Origin: Magnetococcales bacterium HCHbin5
Lineage (GTDB): Bacteria > Pseudomonadota > Magnetococcia > Magnetococcales > Magnetaquicoccaceae
DNA length: 53,098 bases
Reading direction: 5' to 3'
NCBI GenBank assembly: GCA_002753505.1
Contig: PEAG01000016.1
Location: 1 to 53,098, forward strand
How positions within the stretch are numbered: position 1 is the first letter of the stretch; the number at the start of each line of letters is the position of its first letter. This document shows positions 1-8,802 of this stretch, in pieces. Both the position numbers and the translations under genes were made by a program. The notes under the pieces were generated by a model. It had not been told where the DNA came from. It made no database searches and saw nothing but the letters and a program-made list of their open reading frames with translations.

Positions 1-164
1 TCGGTCGGGCTGCCGCCCTCCAGGAGTGCCCCTGCGGGGCGTTTTGGGCGCGCTGCGCAAATTTCCTGCGGAAATTTGCTTCGGTAAAAGCGCGCCCTTG
101 CATGCAGGGGCTTTGCCCCTGCACCCCACCGGGGACCGTGACGGTCCCCGGACCCCTGCAATTG
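1..164 (+). repeat. Structured repeat arm R0 (type I), left-truncated composite
   Basis: This G/C-rich arm begins at the window edge within the end of a spacer and runs from GTCGGG to CCCCTGCAATTG. It contains successive hairpins: a CGCCCC-type stem, a long stem GGGCGCGCT/AGCGCGCCC enclosing GCAAATTTCC-TGC-GGAAATTTGC, then GCAGGGGC-TTT-GCCCCTGC, then a palindrome with arms CCGGGGACCGT/ACGGTCCCCGG. It is followed by an A-rich flank with AAAAGATTA. The AGGAGTG tag marks it as type I, the same subtype as the right arm at 25266-25427, so it is probably the right half of a composite element. Nothing else is seen in 1-230. Confidence 0.85.
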
Positions 165-230
165 TTTTAAAAGATTAAACAACAGCCGGTACACGTTGCC
201 AGCGAACGATTGAACAAACGGATATATGAG

Positions 231-1364
231 ATGAATTCTCCCTTTTTTGAACTGTTGCATACCGATCCCAGCGGTGCCAGACGGGGCCGTTTTCATACCC
301 CCCACGGCAGCGTGGAGACCCCGATCTTTATGCCCGTCGGCACGGCCGCCAGCGTCAAAACCCTCACCTCCGCCGACCTGAAGGCGGTCGGAGCGCAAAT
401 TATCCTGGGCAACACCTACCACCTCTATCTGCGCCCCGGCCATGCCCTGATCGCCCGCCTGGGCGGACTGCATGCGTTCATGAACTGGCAAGCCCCCATC
501 CTGACCGACTCCGGCGGCTACCAGGTCTTCAGCCTCGGAGCCAATCAAGCCAACGCGGTCCGCATCCGGGAGGAAGGGGTCACCTTCCGCTCCCACCTGG
601 ACGGCAGCAGCCACTTCCTGAGCCCGGAAATCGCCATCCAAATCCAGGAGGCCCTGGGGTCGGATATCATGATGCAACTGGATGAGTGCCCCCCCTATCC
701 GGCGGAACGCGCCTACCTCGCCCAATCGCTGCAACTCTCCCTGCGCTGGGCCCGCCGCTCGCTGACAGCCCGCAACCCGACCAGCGGCCAAGCCCTGTTC
801 GGTATCGTACAAGGGGGAATGGAGGCCGACCTGCGACAAGAGTCCGCCGCCGGCCTGGTGGCCATGGGCTTTGACGGCTACGCCCTGGGAGGGCTCTCGG
901 TGGGAGAACCCAAAGAAAAAATGTGGGAAGTCCTCTCCTACGCCCCCGCCCTCCTCCCCAGCCAGCAACCCCGCTACCTGATGGGGGTGGGCAAACCGGA
1001 CGACCTGGTGCGAGCCGTCGCCGCCGGCATGGACATGTTTGACTGCGTCCTGCCCACCCGCAACGCCCGCAACGGCCAGTTGCTGACCCGCCACGGCCCG
1101 ATGAACATCAAACAGGCCCGCTTCCGCGAAGAGAATGAACCGATAGACAGTGCCTGCCTCTGTGAATGCTGCCAAAACTATAGCCGCGCCTACCTGCACC
1201 ATCTGTTCCGCAACAAAGAAATATCAGGACTGCGCTTGATGACATTGCATAATGTACACTATTATCTGGAGCTGATGGCTTCCATGCGGGAAGCGATTCA
1301 ACAGGACCGGTTTTTGGCGTTTCAAAACGATTTTTTTAACCACTTCTCCTGTTTGCCGGATTGA
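231..1364 (+). CDS. tgt: Queuine tRNA-ribosyltransferase
   Basis: The enzyme exchanges guanine-34 for the queuine precursor preQ1 in GUN-anticodon tRNAs (377 aa, usual family length). The substrate-binding DSGGYQVFSL motif has its Asp near residue 93. The GMDMFDCVLPTRNARNG motif supplies the nucleophilic Asp near residue 271. A C-terminal CLCEC...H cluster is the family zinc site. The ATG at 231 was chosen because it puts the conserved PFFELL segment at the usual distance from the N-terminus; an in-frame TTG at 210 would add seven residues. No clear Shine-Dalgarno precedes either start. It lies upstream of yajC-secD-secF, a classic proteobacterial arrangement, and follows a repeat arm directly. 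Confidence 0.96.
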   Translation: MNSPFFELLHTDPSGARRGRFHTPHGSVETPIFMPVGTAASVKTLTSADLKAVGAQIILGNTYHLYLRPGHALIARLGGLHAFMNWQAPILTDSGGYQVFSLGANQANAVRIREEGVTFRSHLDGSSHFLSPEIAIQIQEALGSDIMMQLDECPPYPAERAYLAQSLQLSLRWARRSLTARNPTSGQALFGIVQGGMEADLRQESAAGLVAMGFDGYALGGLSVGEPKEKMWEVLSYAPALLPSQQPRYLMGVGKPDDLVRAVAAGMDMFDCVLPTRNARNGQLLTRHGPMNIKQARFREENEPIDSACLCECCQNYSRAYLHHLFRNKEISGLRLMTLHNVHYYLELMASMREAIQQDRFLAFQNDFFNHFSCLPD

Positions 1365-1502
1365 TGGCCGCTTTTCGCGGGTAAAACTCTGACCTGCACG
1401 CCATTAAAATCCTTTACAATCAAGTTGCACTGCCCTAGCGTCACCCTGTGCCGTATGGGCATTTCCTGTGGATAGACCAGCCGTGTATGGAGAGTCACTA
1501 TA

Positions 1503-1892
1503 ATGTTTGATCTGATCAGTAGCGCACATGCCGCCAACCCCTCCGGCCCGGAGGCCGCCATGGGCAATATTATTTTCATGGTTGCCCTGTTTGCCATCTT
1601 CTACTTTTTCCTGATCCGCCCGCAACAAAAACAGGCCAAAGCCCACAAAGAGATGGTGGCCAACCTGGGACGGGGCGACTCCGTGGTAACCACCGGCGGC
1701 CTGGTGGGCCGAATCCATCGGGTCGAAGAGGAGATCATCGTGCTGGAAGTGGGAGATGTGGAGATTGGCAACAAACAGTACAGACCCGTGCGCCTGCGCC
1801 TGCGCCGGATCAACGTCATCGAGGTGACAGCCAAAGCCGGCCTCTCCCTGGAAAAGGAAAAAACGACCCCAACAGAAGAGAGTCAAGGTTAA
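1503..1892 (+). CDS. yajC: Sec translocase accessory protein YajC
   Basis: This 129-residue single-span inner-membrane protein is the accessory partner of SecDF. A short N-terminal segment precedes one hydrophobic helix (about residues 20-40, NIIFMVALFAIFYFFLIRP). Then come the diagnostic RPQQKQAKAHKEM stretch and the cytoplasmic GDSVVTTGG fold. A GGAGAG Shine-Dalgarno lies upstream of the ATG. The gene is followed after four bases by secD and is surely co-transcribed with it. The 138-bp gap from tgt has no convincing promoter or terminator. Confidence 0.96.
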   Translation: MFDLISSAHAANPSGPEAAMGNIIFMVALFAIFYFFLIRPQQKQAKAHKEMVANLGRGDSVVTTGGLVGRIHRVEEEIIVLEVGDVEIGNKQYRPVRLRLRRINVIEVTAKAGLSLEKEKTTPTEESQG

Positions 1893-1896
1893 AACC

Positions 1897-3477
1897 ATGC
1901 GACAGACTCCCTGGTGGAAACCAGCCACCATCCTGTTTACCTTGTTGCTCTCCCTGCTCTATGCCTTCCCCAGCCTGTATGGGGGTACCCCCTCCTGGTG
2001 GCCCGGTTGGCTGCCCAACCGGGCCATTGCGCAGGGACTGGACCTGCAGGGGGGACTGTACCTGCTGCTGAGTGTGGAGACCGACAAGACGGTGGAACAG
2101 ACCGCCGAGAATTTGGTGGATGAGGTGCGGGCCAGCCTGCGCAAAGAGCATCTGCGCTACAACAGTGCCGACCGGGAGGGGATCGATACGGTCGTGATAC
2201 AGCTGGCCGACAGTGCCGACTCCCCCAAAGTGCGGCAACTGCTGGAAAAAGAGCTACCCAATCTGCAAATGGTGGAAGATCCCGCCAGCAAAAAGTTGCG
2301 CCTGACCCTCAAAGCCGCCGAAAGCAAAGAGATCCGAAGATTTGCCATGGAGCAATCGATCCAGACCATCCGCTCGCGGGTGGATCAATTTGGCGTGGCG
2401 GAACCCACCATCCAGAAACAGGGCGAGGATCGCATATTGATCCAACTGCCCGGCCTGTCTGACCCGACCCGCGCCAAAGCCCTGATCGGTCGCACCGCCC
2501 GGTTGGAATTCAAGATGGTGGACGAAAAGGGGGATCTCTCCGCCGCCCTGGCCGGGCGCGTGCCGTTGGGAGATGTGCTGCTGTATGGCAACCGGGAGGC
2601 AGGGCAAAAAAATCGCCAGCCCTATCTGCTTAAAAAACGTACCGTCATCTCCGGCGATCTGTTGACCGATGCCCGGGTTAATTTCAGCCAATACAACGAA
2701 CCCTACGTCTCCATCACCTTCAACCGGCAGGGAGAACGCAAATTTTCCCAACTGACCGGCGAACATGTGGGCGAGCGGATGGCCATCGTGCTGGATAATA
2801 CGGTCTACTCCGCCCCGGTTATCCGGGAAAAAATTGAAGGCGGACGGGCCCAGATCAGCGGCAGTTTCAGCCCCGAAGAGGCCCACGATCTGGCCATCAT
2901 TCTGCGGGCGGGTGCCCTGCCGGCCCCGGTCAAGATTATCGAAGAGCGCACGGTCGGCCCCACCCTCGGCCAGGATTCGGTGGACCAGGGGTTGGCCTCC
3001 ATCCTGATCGGTGGCGCGTTAGTATTGATATTTATGGGCTTTTATTACAAAGGCTTTGGCTGGCTGGCCAATCTGGCGGTACTGCTCAACATGCTGCTGC
3101 TGATGGCCGCCCTGGCAATGCTGCAGGCCACCCTGACCATGCCCGGTATCGCCGGAGCCGTACTGCTGATGGGAATGGCAGTGGATGCCAACGTGTTGAT
3201 TTTTGAACGTATCCGCGAAGAGTTGCGCCTGGGCAAAACACCATTGGCTGCGATCGATCATGGCTATGGCAGAGCCTTTGTGACCATTCTGGACTCCAAC
3301 CTGACCACCCTGATCACCGGGCTGGTTCTCTATCAATTCGGGACCGGACCGGTTCGAGGGTTTGCGGTCACCCTCTCCATCGGCCTGGTCATCTCCATGT
3401 TCACTGCCATCTTTGTCACACGGGTGGTGTTGGATATGTTGCTGCAAGGTCGGCACGTCAAGACGTTGAGCATTTGA
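1897..3477 (+). CDS. secD: Protein translocase subunit SecD
   Basis: SecD is the larger half of the proton-driven SecDF export motor (526 aa). It has one N-terminal membrane helix (about 10-30) and the DLQGGLYLLL motif at the start of the periplasmic region. The P1 head follows, then five C-terminal helices (from about residue 365) including GMAVDANVLIFERIREE, the conserved SecD transmembrane signature. An AAGGTT Shine-Dalgarno precedes the ATG by about seven bases. The reading frame is intact and of usual length. It is flanked by yajC and secF as in many proteobacteria. Confidence 0.97.
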   Translation: MRQTPWWKPATILFTLLLSLLYAFPSLYGGTPSWWPGWLPNRAIAQGLDLQGGLYLLLSVETDKTVEQTAENLVDEVRASLRKEHLRYNSADREGIDTVVIQLADSADSPKVRQLLEKELPNLQMVEDPASKKLRLTLKAAESKEIRRFAMEQSIQTIRSRVDQFGVAEPTIQKQGEDRILIQLPGLSDPTRAKALIGRTARLEFKMVDEKGDLSAALAGRVPLGDVLLYGNREAGQKNRQPYLLKKRTVISGDLLTDARVNFSQYNEPYVSITFNRQGERKFSQLTGEHVGERMAIVLDNTVYSAPVIREKIEGGRAQISGSFSPEEAHDLAIILRAGALPAPVKIIEERTVGPTLGQDSVDQGLASILIGGALVLIFMGFYYKGFGWLANLAVLLNMLLLMAALAMLQATLTMPGIAGAVLLMGMAVDANVLIFERIREELRLGKTPLAAIDHGYGRAFVTILDSNLTTLITGLVLYQFGTGPVRGFAVTLSIGLVISMFTAIFVTRVVLDMLLQGRHVKTLSI

Positions 3478-3500
3478 TCCCGACCAGAAGGAGTGTTGCT

Positions 3501-4442
3501 GTGGAAATGATTCAATCCAAAACCCACTTTGATTTTGTCCGTTTCCGGGTGGTTGCGTTTTTTCTGTCGGGAGCGTTGCTGTTGTTGAGCGTTGGCTCGC
3601 TGCTGCTGCAAGGTCTCAATCTGGGCATCGATTTTTCCGGTGGTGCGCTGGTCCAGGTGCGTTTTGTCAAGCCGCCCCAGACCGACCAGATCCGCACCGC
3701 ACTGGCCGAACTGGAGCTGGGGGATGTGGTCATCCAGGAGTTTGGCAGCCCGGAAGAGATATTGATCCGGGTGGAAAAGCAAGCGACCGGTGCCGAAGCG
3801 CAAAATGCCCTGGCCGCCCGTGTGGTGGAGACCATCAAACCTTTGGCCGCAGATGGAAAGGTGGAGCTGCGGCGGGTGGAGTTTGTCGGCCCGCAGGTAG
3901 GTTCGGAGTTGACAAAAAGTGGCTTGCTGGCTGTCTTCTATTCCATGATCGCCATCCTGGTCTATGTAGGCTGGCGATTTGAGTGGCGTTTTGCCTATGG
4001 TGCTGTTGTCGCCCTCGTCCACGATGTCACCATCACGATGGGACTGTTTTCCCTCCTCCAGTTGGAGTTCACCCTGGTCGTGGTGGCTGCGGTACTCACG
4101 GTGATCGGTTATTCCGTCAACGATACCATTGTGGTCTACGACCGCATTCGGGAGGAGAGGATACGGATGAAAAAACGGCCCATGGGAGAGGTGATCAACC
4201 AGGCCATCAACGATACCCTCTCCCGTACGGTCATCACCTCCCTGACCGTGGTGCTGGTGCTGGTTGCCCTGTTGCTGTTTGGCGGTCTGGTCATCCATGA
4301 TTTTGCGCTGGCACTCTTCTGCGGGGTCGTCATAGGCACCTACTCATCCATCTTTGTAGCCAGCCCCATTGTGTTGCTGTTGGATCGCAACGAGACGGGC
4401 GAAGCGGAAAAACTGTTACCACAGGCGACGGAGGCCCTATGA
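3501..4442 (+). CDS. secF: Protein translocase subunit SecF
   Basis: SecF is the smaller SecDF subunit (313 aa), with six predicted membrane helices. Visible motifs are GIDFSGGALVQVRF after the first helix and VIGYSVNDTIVVYDRIREE in the C-terminal half. The GTG at 3501 was chosen because AAGGAG (3488-3493) lies seven bases upstream. An in-frame TTG at 3474, overlapping the secD stop, has no such site, and an ATG at 3507 is also possible. The 3' end overlaps the next gene by ATGA, implying translational coupling. Confidence 0.96.
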   Translation: MEMIQSKTHFDFVRFRVVAFFLSGALLLLSVGSLLLQGLNLGIDFSGGALVQVRFVKPPQTDQIRTALAELELGDVVIQEFGSPEEILIRVEKQATGAEAQNALAARVVETIKPLAADGKVELRRVEFVGPQVGSELTKSGLLAVFYSMIAILVYVGWRFEWRFAYGAVVALVHDVTITMGLFSLLQLEFTLVVVAAVLTVIGYSVNDTIVVYDRIREERIRMKKRPMGEVINQAINDTLSRTVITSLTVVLVLVALLLFGGLVIHDFALALFCGVVIGTYSSIFVASPIVLLLDRNETGEAEKLLPQATEAL

Positions 4443-4837
4443 AAAATTCCAAAAAAGAGATGCTGAAACCGGAACATGAAGACTACGATGCCCGGTTCGA
4501 GGTGGTCCAGCCAGGTTTTTCTGCCGATCAGGAGGAGATTCATGGTCGAGCCATCGACTTTTTACGCAAGCGGCTGAAAAAAGGGGTGGCCTGGAAAAAG
4601 ATGGTGGATGACCTCACCATCCAGGATGCCCCATTCAAAGCGGTCATTCTGGATGATTTCCTGAAAATTTTGTTGGCGGAACGCCATTTTCAAGCCGGAG
4701 AAGAGATAAAAAGCATTGCTCAACTTTTGCAGGTGCCGGTAGAATTGCTGGCGGCTGTCAAGGAAGATATGATCCGTGAGGTCCGGGATGCCTCGATTGA
4801 GGTCTATCACCGATCCCGCCCGGAACAAACCCCGTAA
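4439..4837 (+). CDS. Small conserved-looking protein of unknown function
   Basis: This 132-residue soluble, charged protein has no signal peptide or membrane segment. I do not recognise the family. It starts in an ATGA overlap with secF, so it is probably translated with the SecDF genes. The middle (roughly 30-120) looks helical, with repeated charged and leucine positions (AIDFLRKRLKKG, IAQLLQVPVELLAAVKEDM). The segment from about 90 to 115 could resemble a small helix-turn-helix or helical bundle, but this is only an impression. The C-terminus is short and polar. It may be lineage-restricted. Confidence 0.75.
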   Translation: MKNSKKEMLKPEHEDYDARFEVVQPGFSADQEEIHGRAIDFLRKRLKKGVAWKKMVDDLTIQDAPFKAVILDDFLKILLAERHFQAGEEIKSIAQLLQVPVELLAAVKEDMIREVRDASIEVYHRSRPEQTP

Positions 4838-4897
4838 GCGGTGATCAAACCGAGACAACACGGCTGATGTGGCACAACACGTTAAAGGGTACTCAAT

Positions 4898-5263
4898 ATG
4901 GCGCGAATTCTGATTGTGGATGATGACAGCTCTATCAGGGCCTTATTGCGGGAAATTCTGGAAGAAGAGGGCTACCAGGTAGAGGAGGCGGTTGATGGCA
5001 AGCAGGGAGTGCTCTGTTATCGGGAAAATCCGGCCGACCTTGTCATCACAGACATATTGATGCCAGAAAAAGATGGGGTTGAACTCATTATGGAGTTGCA
5101 GGAGAGCTTTCCGGAGATCAAAATCGTTGCCATGTCTGGTGGTGGGCGGGGACTGGATGCCCAGTTCAACCTGCGTATCGCCAAGGATTTTGGCGCAGTA
5201 CAACAGATGGAAAAGCCGTTTACCCGCAAGCATGTACTGGAGACCGTACGTCGCGCACTATAG
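4898..5263 (+). CDS. Stand-alone CheY-like response regulator receiver
   Basis: This 121-residue protein consists only of a receiver domain. The acidic pocket is VDDD at residues 8-10. The phospho-acceptor is D52 in DLVITDILMP, the conserved Ser is in AMSGGG, and the conserved Lys is in MEKPF near residue 106. No output domain follows, so it would act through protein-protein contact as a CheY/Spo0F-type shuttle. No kinase gene is adjacent; the nearest is the NtrY-like kinase 29 kb away. It lies between the SecDF group and ilvB with its own 60-bp upstream gap. A loop insertion (GGGRGLDAQFNLR) lengthens the beta4-alpha4 region compared with classical CheY. Confidence 0.9.
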   Translation: MARILIVDDDSSIRALLREILEEEGYQVEEAVDGKQGVLCYRENPADLVITDILMPEKDGVELIMELQESFPEIKIVAMSGGGRGLDAQFNLRIAKDFGAVQQMEKPFTRKHVLETVRRAL

Positions 5264-5342
5264 CGCAGTTCGACCTGCGGCGAACACTTGGTCCCCCCCC
5301 CTTCTGATAAATGCTGTTGTCGGCCCGGATGCGTGCTGTATC

Positions 5343-5375
5343 GAACCAGGCGGTTGTGGTCATCCCGCCTGGTTC
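5343..5375 (+). promoter_or_regulatory. Perfect 11-bp hairpin in the ilvB leader
   Basis: GAACCAGGCGG (5343-5353) is exactly complementary to CCGCCTGGTTC (5365-5375), with an 11-base loop. The stem ends immediately before an in-frame ATG at 5376 and 36 bases before the favoured GTG start of ilvB. No T-run follows, so it is not a standard intrinsic terminator. It could end the receiver-gene transcript with help, or modulate ilvB expression. No leader peptide rich in Ile, Leu or Val codons is evident nearby. Confidence 0.5.
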
Positions 5376-5411
5376 ATGGAAACACACCAAAGAGAGATTG
5401 GGAGTTGCAAA

Positions 5412-7118
5412 GTGCAATTGACAGGTGCAGAAATTGTGGTGCAGTGCCTGCTGGAGCAGGGAGTCCGAACGGTGTTTGGATATCCGGGCGGAGCGGCACT
5501 TTTTATCTACGACGAACTTTACAAGGCTGAACCGCGATTGACCCACGTGCTGTCCCGGCATGAGCAGGGGGCCTTGCATGCGGCGGATGGCTATGCCCGG
5601 GTTACCGGAGAGGTGGGGGTTGCCCTGGTTACCTCCGGTCCGGGAGCCACCAATGCGGTTACCGGCCTGGCGACCGCCTATATGGACTCCATCCCCGTCG
5701 TCTGCCTCTCCGCCCAGGTACCGGTTCCCCTGATTGGCAACGACGCCTTCCAGGAGGTGGACACGGTGGGCATTACCCGCTCCTGCACCAAACACAACTA
5801 TCTGGTGCGGGATGTGGAGGATTTGGCACGGGTGATCCGGGAGGCCTTTTATATTGCCAAAAGCGGTCGACCGGGGCCGGTGCTGGTGGATATTCCGAAG
5901 GATGTCAGCAACACCCGCTGTGCCTACAGCCCCTCCCATGCCAGCGTCAACATTCGCTCCTACCGCCCCACTGTCAAAGGGCATATTCGCCAGGTACGGC
6001 GCGCGGTTGAAATGTTGCAGGCGGCCCGGCGGCCGCTGCTCTATACCGGCGGTGGGGTTATCCTTGCCAACGCCTGGAAAGGGTTGCAACAGCTCACCAA
6101 GAGCCTGAACCTGCCGATTACCAACACCCTGATGGGGTTGGGAGCCTTTCCGGCTGCGGACTCCCAGTTTGTCGGCATGCTGGGGATGCATGGCACCTAT
6201 GAGGCCAACATGGCCGTCTCCCATTGTGACCTGCTGGTGGCCATCGGGGCCCGTTTTGATGACCGGGTGACCGGCAAGATTGCCGATTTTGCGCCCCACG
6301 CCAAGATTATCCACATCGATGTGGACCCCACCTCCATCTCCAAAAATGTTCGGGTGGATCTGCCCATTGTCGGCGACGTGCGTTCGGTGCTGGAGCAGAT
6401 GAATGGCCTGATCGAAGAGGAAAAAATCCCGGAAAAGCAGGCGGACATTTCAGACTGGTGGGCAAAGATAGAGGGGTGGCGCAAAAAGGATTGCCTGCGT
6501 TTTACCCAGGGTGAGCAGGAGATTGAGTCTCAATATGTGATCCAGACCTTGTGCAAGTTGACCAAAGGGCAGGCCATCGTCGCAACCGATGTGGGACAGC
6601 ATCAGATGTGGGCGGCACAGTTTTATGGTTTTCAGCAGGCGCGGCACTGGTTGACCTCTGGCGGCCTTGGCACCATGGGGTATGGATTGCCGGCCGCCAT
6701 CGGGGCCCAGGTGGCCAAGCCCAACGAGCAGGTTGTGGTGATCACGGGGGATGGTTCCATCCAGATGAATGTGCAGGAGCTGGGAACCTGTCTGCAATAT
6801 CAACTGCCCATCAAGATTGTCATCCTCAACAACGGCTTTCTTGGCATGGTGCGCCAATGGCAGGAGCTGTTTTACGAAAGGCGTTATGCGCATACCGATA
6901 TTGCCGTTTCACCGGATTTTGTCAAACTGGCGGAGGCCTATGGTGCGTTGGGGCTGCGCACGGACAAGCCTGCGGAGGTGGAGGCTGTGCTGCGCCAGGG
7001 GTTGGCCCACCCAGGCACCGTGATCATGGATTTCCGGGTACGGAAAGAGTCCAACGTCTACCCGATGGTACCAGCCGGCAAGGGGCTGAACGACATGATA
7101 CTGGGGGAGCTACTATGA
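5412..7118 (+). CDS. ilvB: Acetolactate synthase large (catalytic) subunit
   Basis: This thiamine-diphosphate and FAD enzyme condenses pyruvate to acetolactate, or pyruvate with 2-ketobutyrate, in Val/Leu/Ile synthesis (568 aa). The N-terminal ThDP domain has VFGYPGGAALFIYDEL and the catalytic Glu in SRHEQGALHAADGYAR. A central FAD-associated domain follows. The C-terminal ThDP-binding motif is ITGDGSIQMNVQELGT...NNGFLGMVRQWQE. The GTG start was chosen because GGGAG (5400-5404) is seven bases upstream. An ATG at 5376 would add twelve residues but abuts the preceding hairpin. The stop overlaps an 11-codon frame leading into ilvN. Confidence 0.96.
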   Translation: MQLTGAEIVVQCLLEQGVRTVFGYPGGAALFIYDELYKAEPRLTHVLSRHEQGALHAADGYARVTGEVGVALVTSGPGATNAVTGLATAYMDSIPVVCLSAQVPVPLIGNDAFQEVDTVGITRSCTKHNYLVRDVEDLARVIREAFYIAKSGRPGPVLVDIPKDVSNTRCAYSPSHASVNIRSYRPTVKGHIRQVRRAVEMLQAARRPLLYTGGGVILANAWKGLQQLTKSLNLPITNTLMGLGAFPAADSQFVGMLGMHGTYEANMAVSHCDLLVAIGARFDDRVTGKIADFAPHAKIIHIDVDPTSISKNVRVDLPIVGDVRSVLEQMNGLIEEEKIPEKQADISDWWAKIEGWRKKDCLRFTQGEQEIESQYVIQTLCKLTKGQAIVATDVGQHQMWAAQFYGFQQARHWLTSGGLGTMGYGLPAAIGAQVAKPNEQVVVITGDGSIQMNVQELGTCLQYQLPIKIVILNNGFLGMVRQWQELFYERRYAHTDIAVSPDFVKLAEAYGALGLRTDKPAEVEAVLRQGLAHPGTVIMDFRVRKESNVYPMVPAGKGLNDMILGELL

Positions 7119-7150
7119 GCGCGTACGCAGAGCGGGGAAGCCGGAGATGA
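7115..7150 (+). CDS. Possible 11-codon bridging ORF between ilvB and ilvN
   Basis: An ATG at 7115 overlaps the ilvB stop as ATGA. The frame runs for 11 sense codons (MSAYAERGSRR) and stops at 7148-7150 inside a second ATGA that contains the ilvN start. It thus fills the gap between the two subunits with overlaps at both ends. This could keep ribosomes engaged from ilvB to ilvN, or it could be coincidence. No function is claimed for the peptide. Confidence 0.25.
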   Translation: MSAYAERGSRR

Positions 7151-7644
7151 GACACATAATATCGGTGTTGGTGGAAAATGAGGCTGGGGTGTTGTCCCGC
7201 GTGGCCGGGCTTTTTTCCGCCCGGGGCTTCAACATTGAAAGCCTGACTGTCGCCCCGGTGGGCAATGGGGAGACCTCCCGCATCACCCTGGTCACACTGG
7301 GAAGTGATCCCATTATCGAGCAGATTCTCAAACAGCTCAACAAGTTGGTTCCGGTTATCCAGGTGTCTGACCTGAGTGAGGGGCCTCATGTGGGGCGGGA
7401 GTTGATGCTGGTCAAGGTATTGACAGAGCGGGGTCAGCATGACAAAAATCCCCGGGATGAGGTATTGAATGTTGTCCGTATTTTTCGTGCCCAGGTTGTG
7501 GATGCCACACCGGGCTCTCTGATCATTGAGGTCACGGGCGACAATGACAAGTTGAATGCCTGTTTGGCCATGTTGGAGCCTTTCGGCGTGGCGGAGATGG
7601 TGCGCACGGGTCAAGTGGCACTTTCCCGTGGCGTCCGGAAATAG
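7147..7644 (+). CDS. ilvN: Acetolactate synthase small (regulatory) subunit
   Basis: This 165-residue regulatory partner of IlvB confers valine feedback inhibition. An N-terminal ACT domain (VLVENEAGVLSRVAGLFSARGFNIESLTV) is followed by the C-terminal ALS_ss domain with GDPDK-like GDNDKLNACLAML. The length matches the long IlvH/IlvN type. A GGGGA Shine-Dalgarno lies about nine bases upstream. The start sits in an ATGA overlap with the 11-codon bridging frame. Confidence 0.95.
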   Translation: MRHIISVLVENEAGVLSRVAGLFSARGFNIESLTVAPVGNGETSRITLVTLGSDPIIEQILKQLNKLVPVIQVSDLSEGPHVGRELMLVKVLTERGQHDKNPRDEVLNVVRIFRAQVVDATPGSLIIEVTGDNDKLNACLAMLEPFGVAEMVRTGQVALSRGVRK

Positions 7645-7689
7645 TTGTCAAAAATTTTTCCATATTTTCAAACACAAGGAACCCTCTGA

Positions 7690-8706
<1,017 letters not shown>

Positions 8707-8724
8707 ACAGACTGCGATTGCTGG

Positions 8725-8748
8725 GGGGGAGCGGTTTGCCGCTCCCCC
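8725..8748 (+). terminator. Hairpin after ilvC, probable terminator
   Basis: GGGGGAGCGG (8725-8734) and CCGCTCCCCC (8739-8748) form a perfect 10-bp stem with a TTTG tetraloop, 18 bases after the ilvC stop. The downstream sequence is only weakly T-rich, so termination may be partial or factor-assisted. It separates the ilv genes from psd-pssA. Confidence 0.55.
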
Positions 8749-8802
8749 GATCCCACCCCGTTGTTGCTCGATTATTCCTTACCTACATGAAGAGGTTGAT
8801 AC

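Noticed and set aside
5073-5411. ilvB frame open back to 5073 inside the receiver gene
   Set aside because: The upstream codons overlap a well-supported CheY-like gene in another frame and do not match acetolactate synthase.
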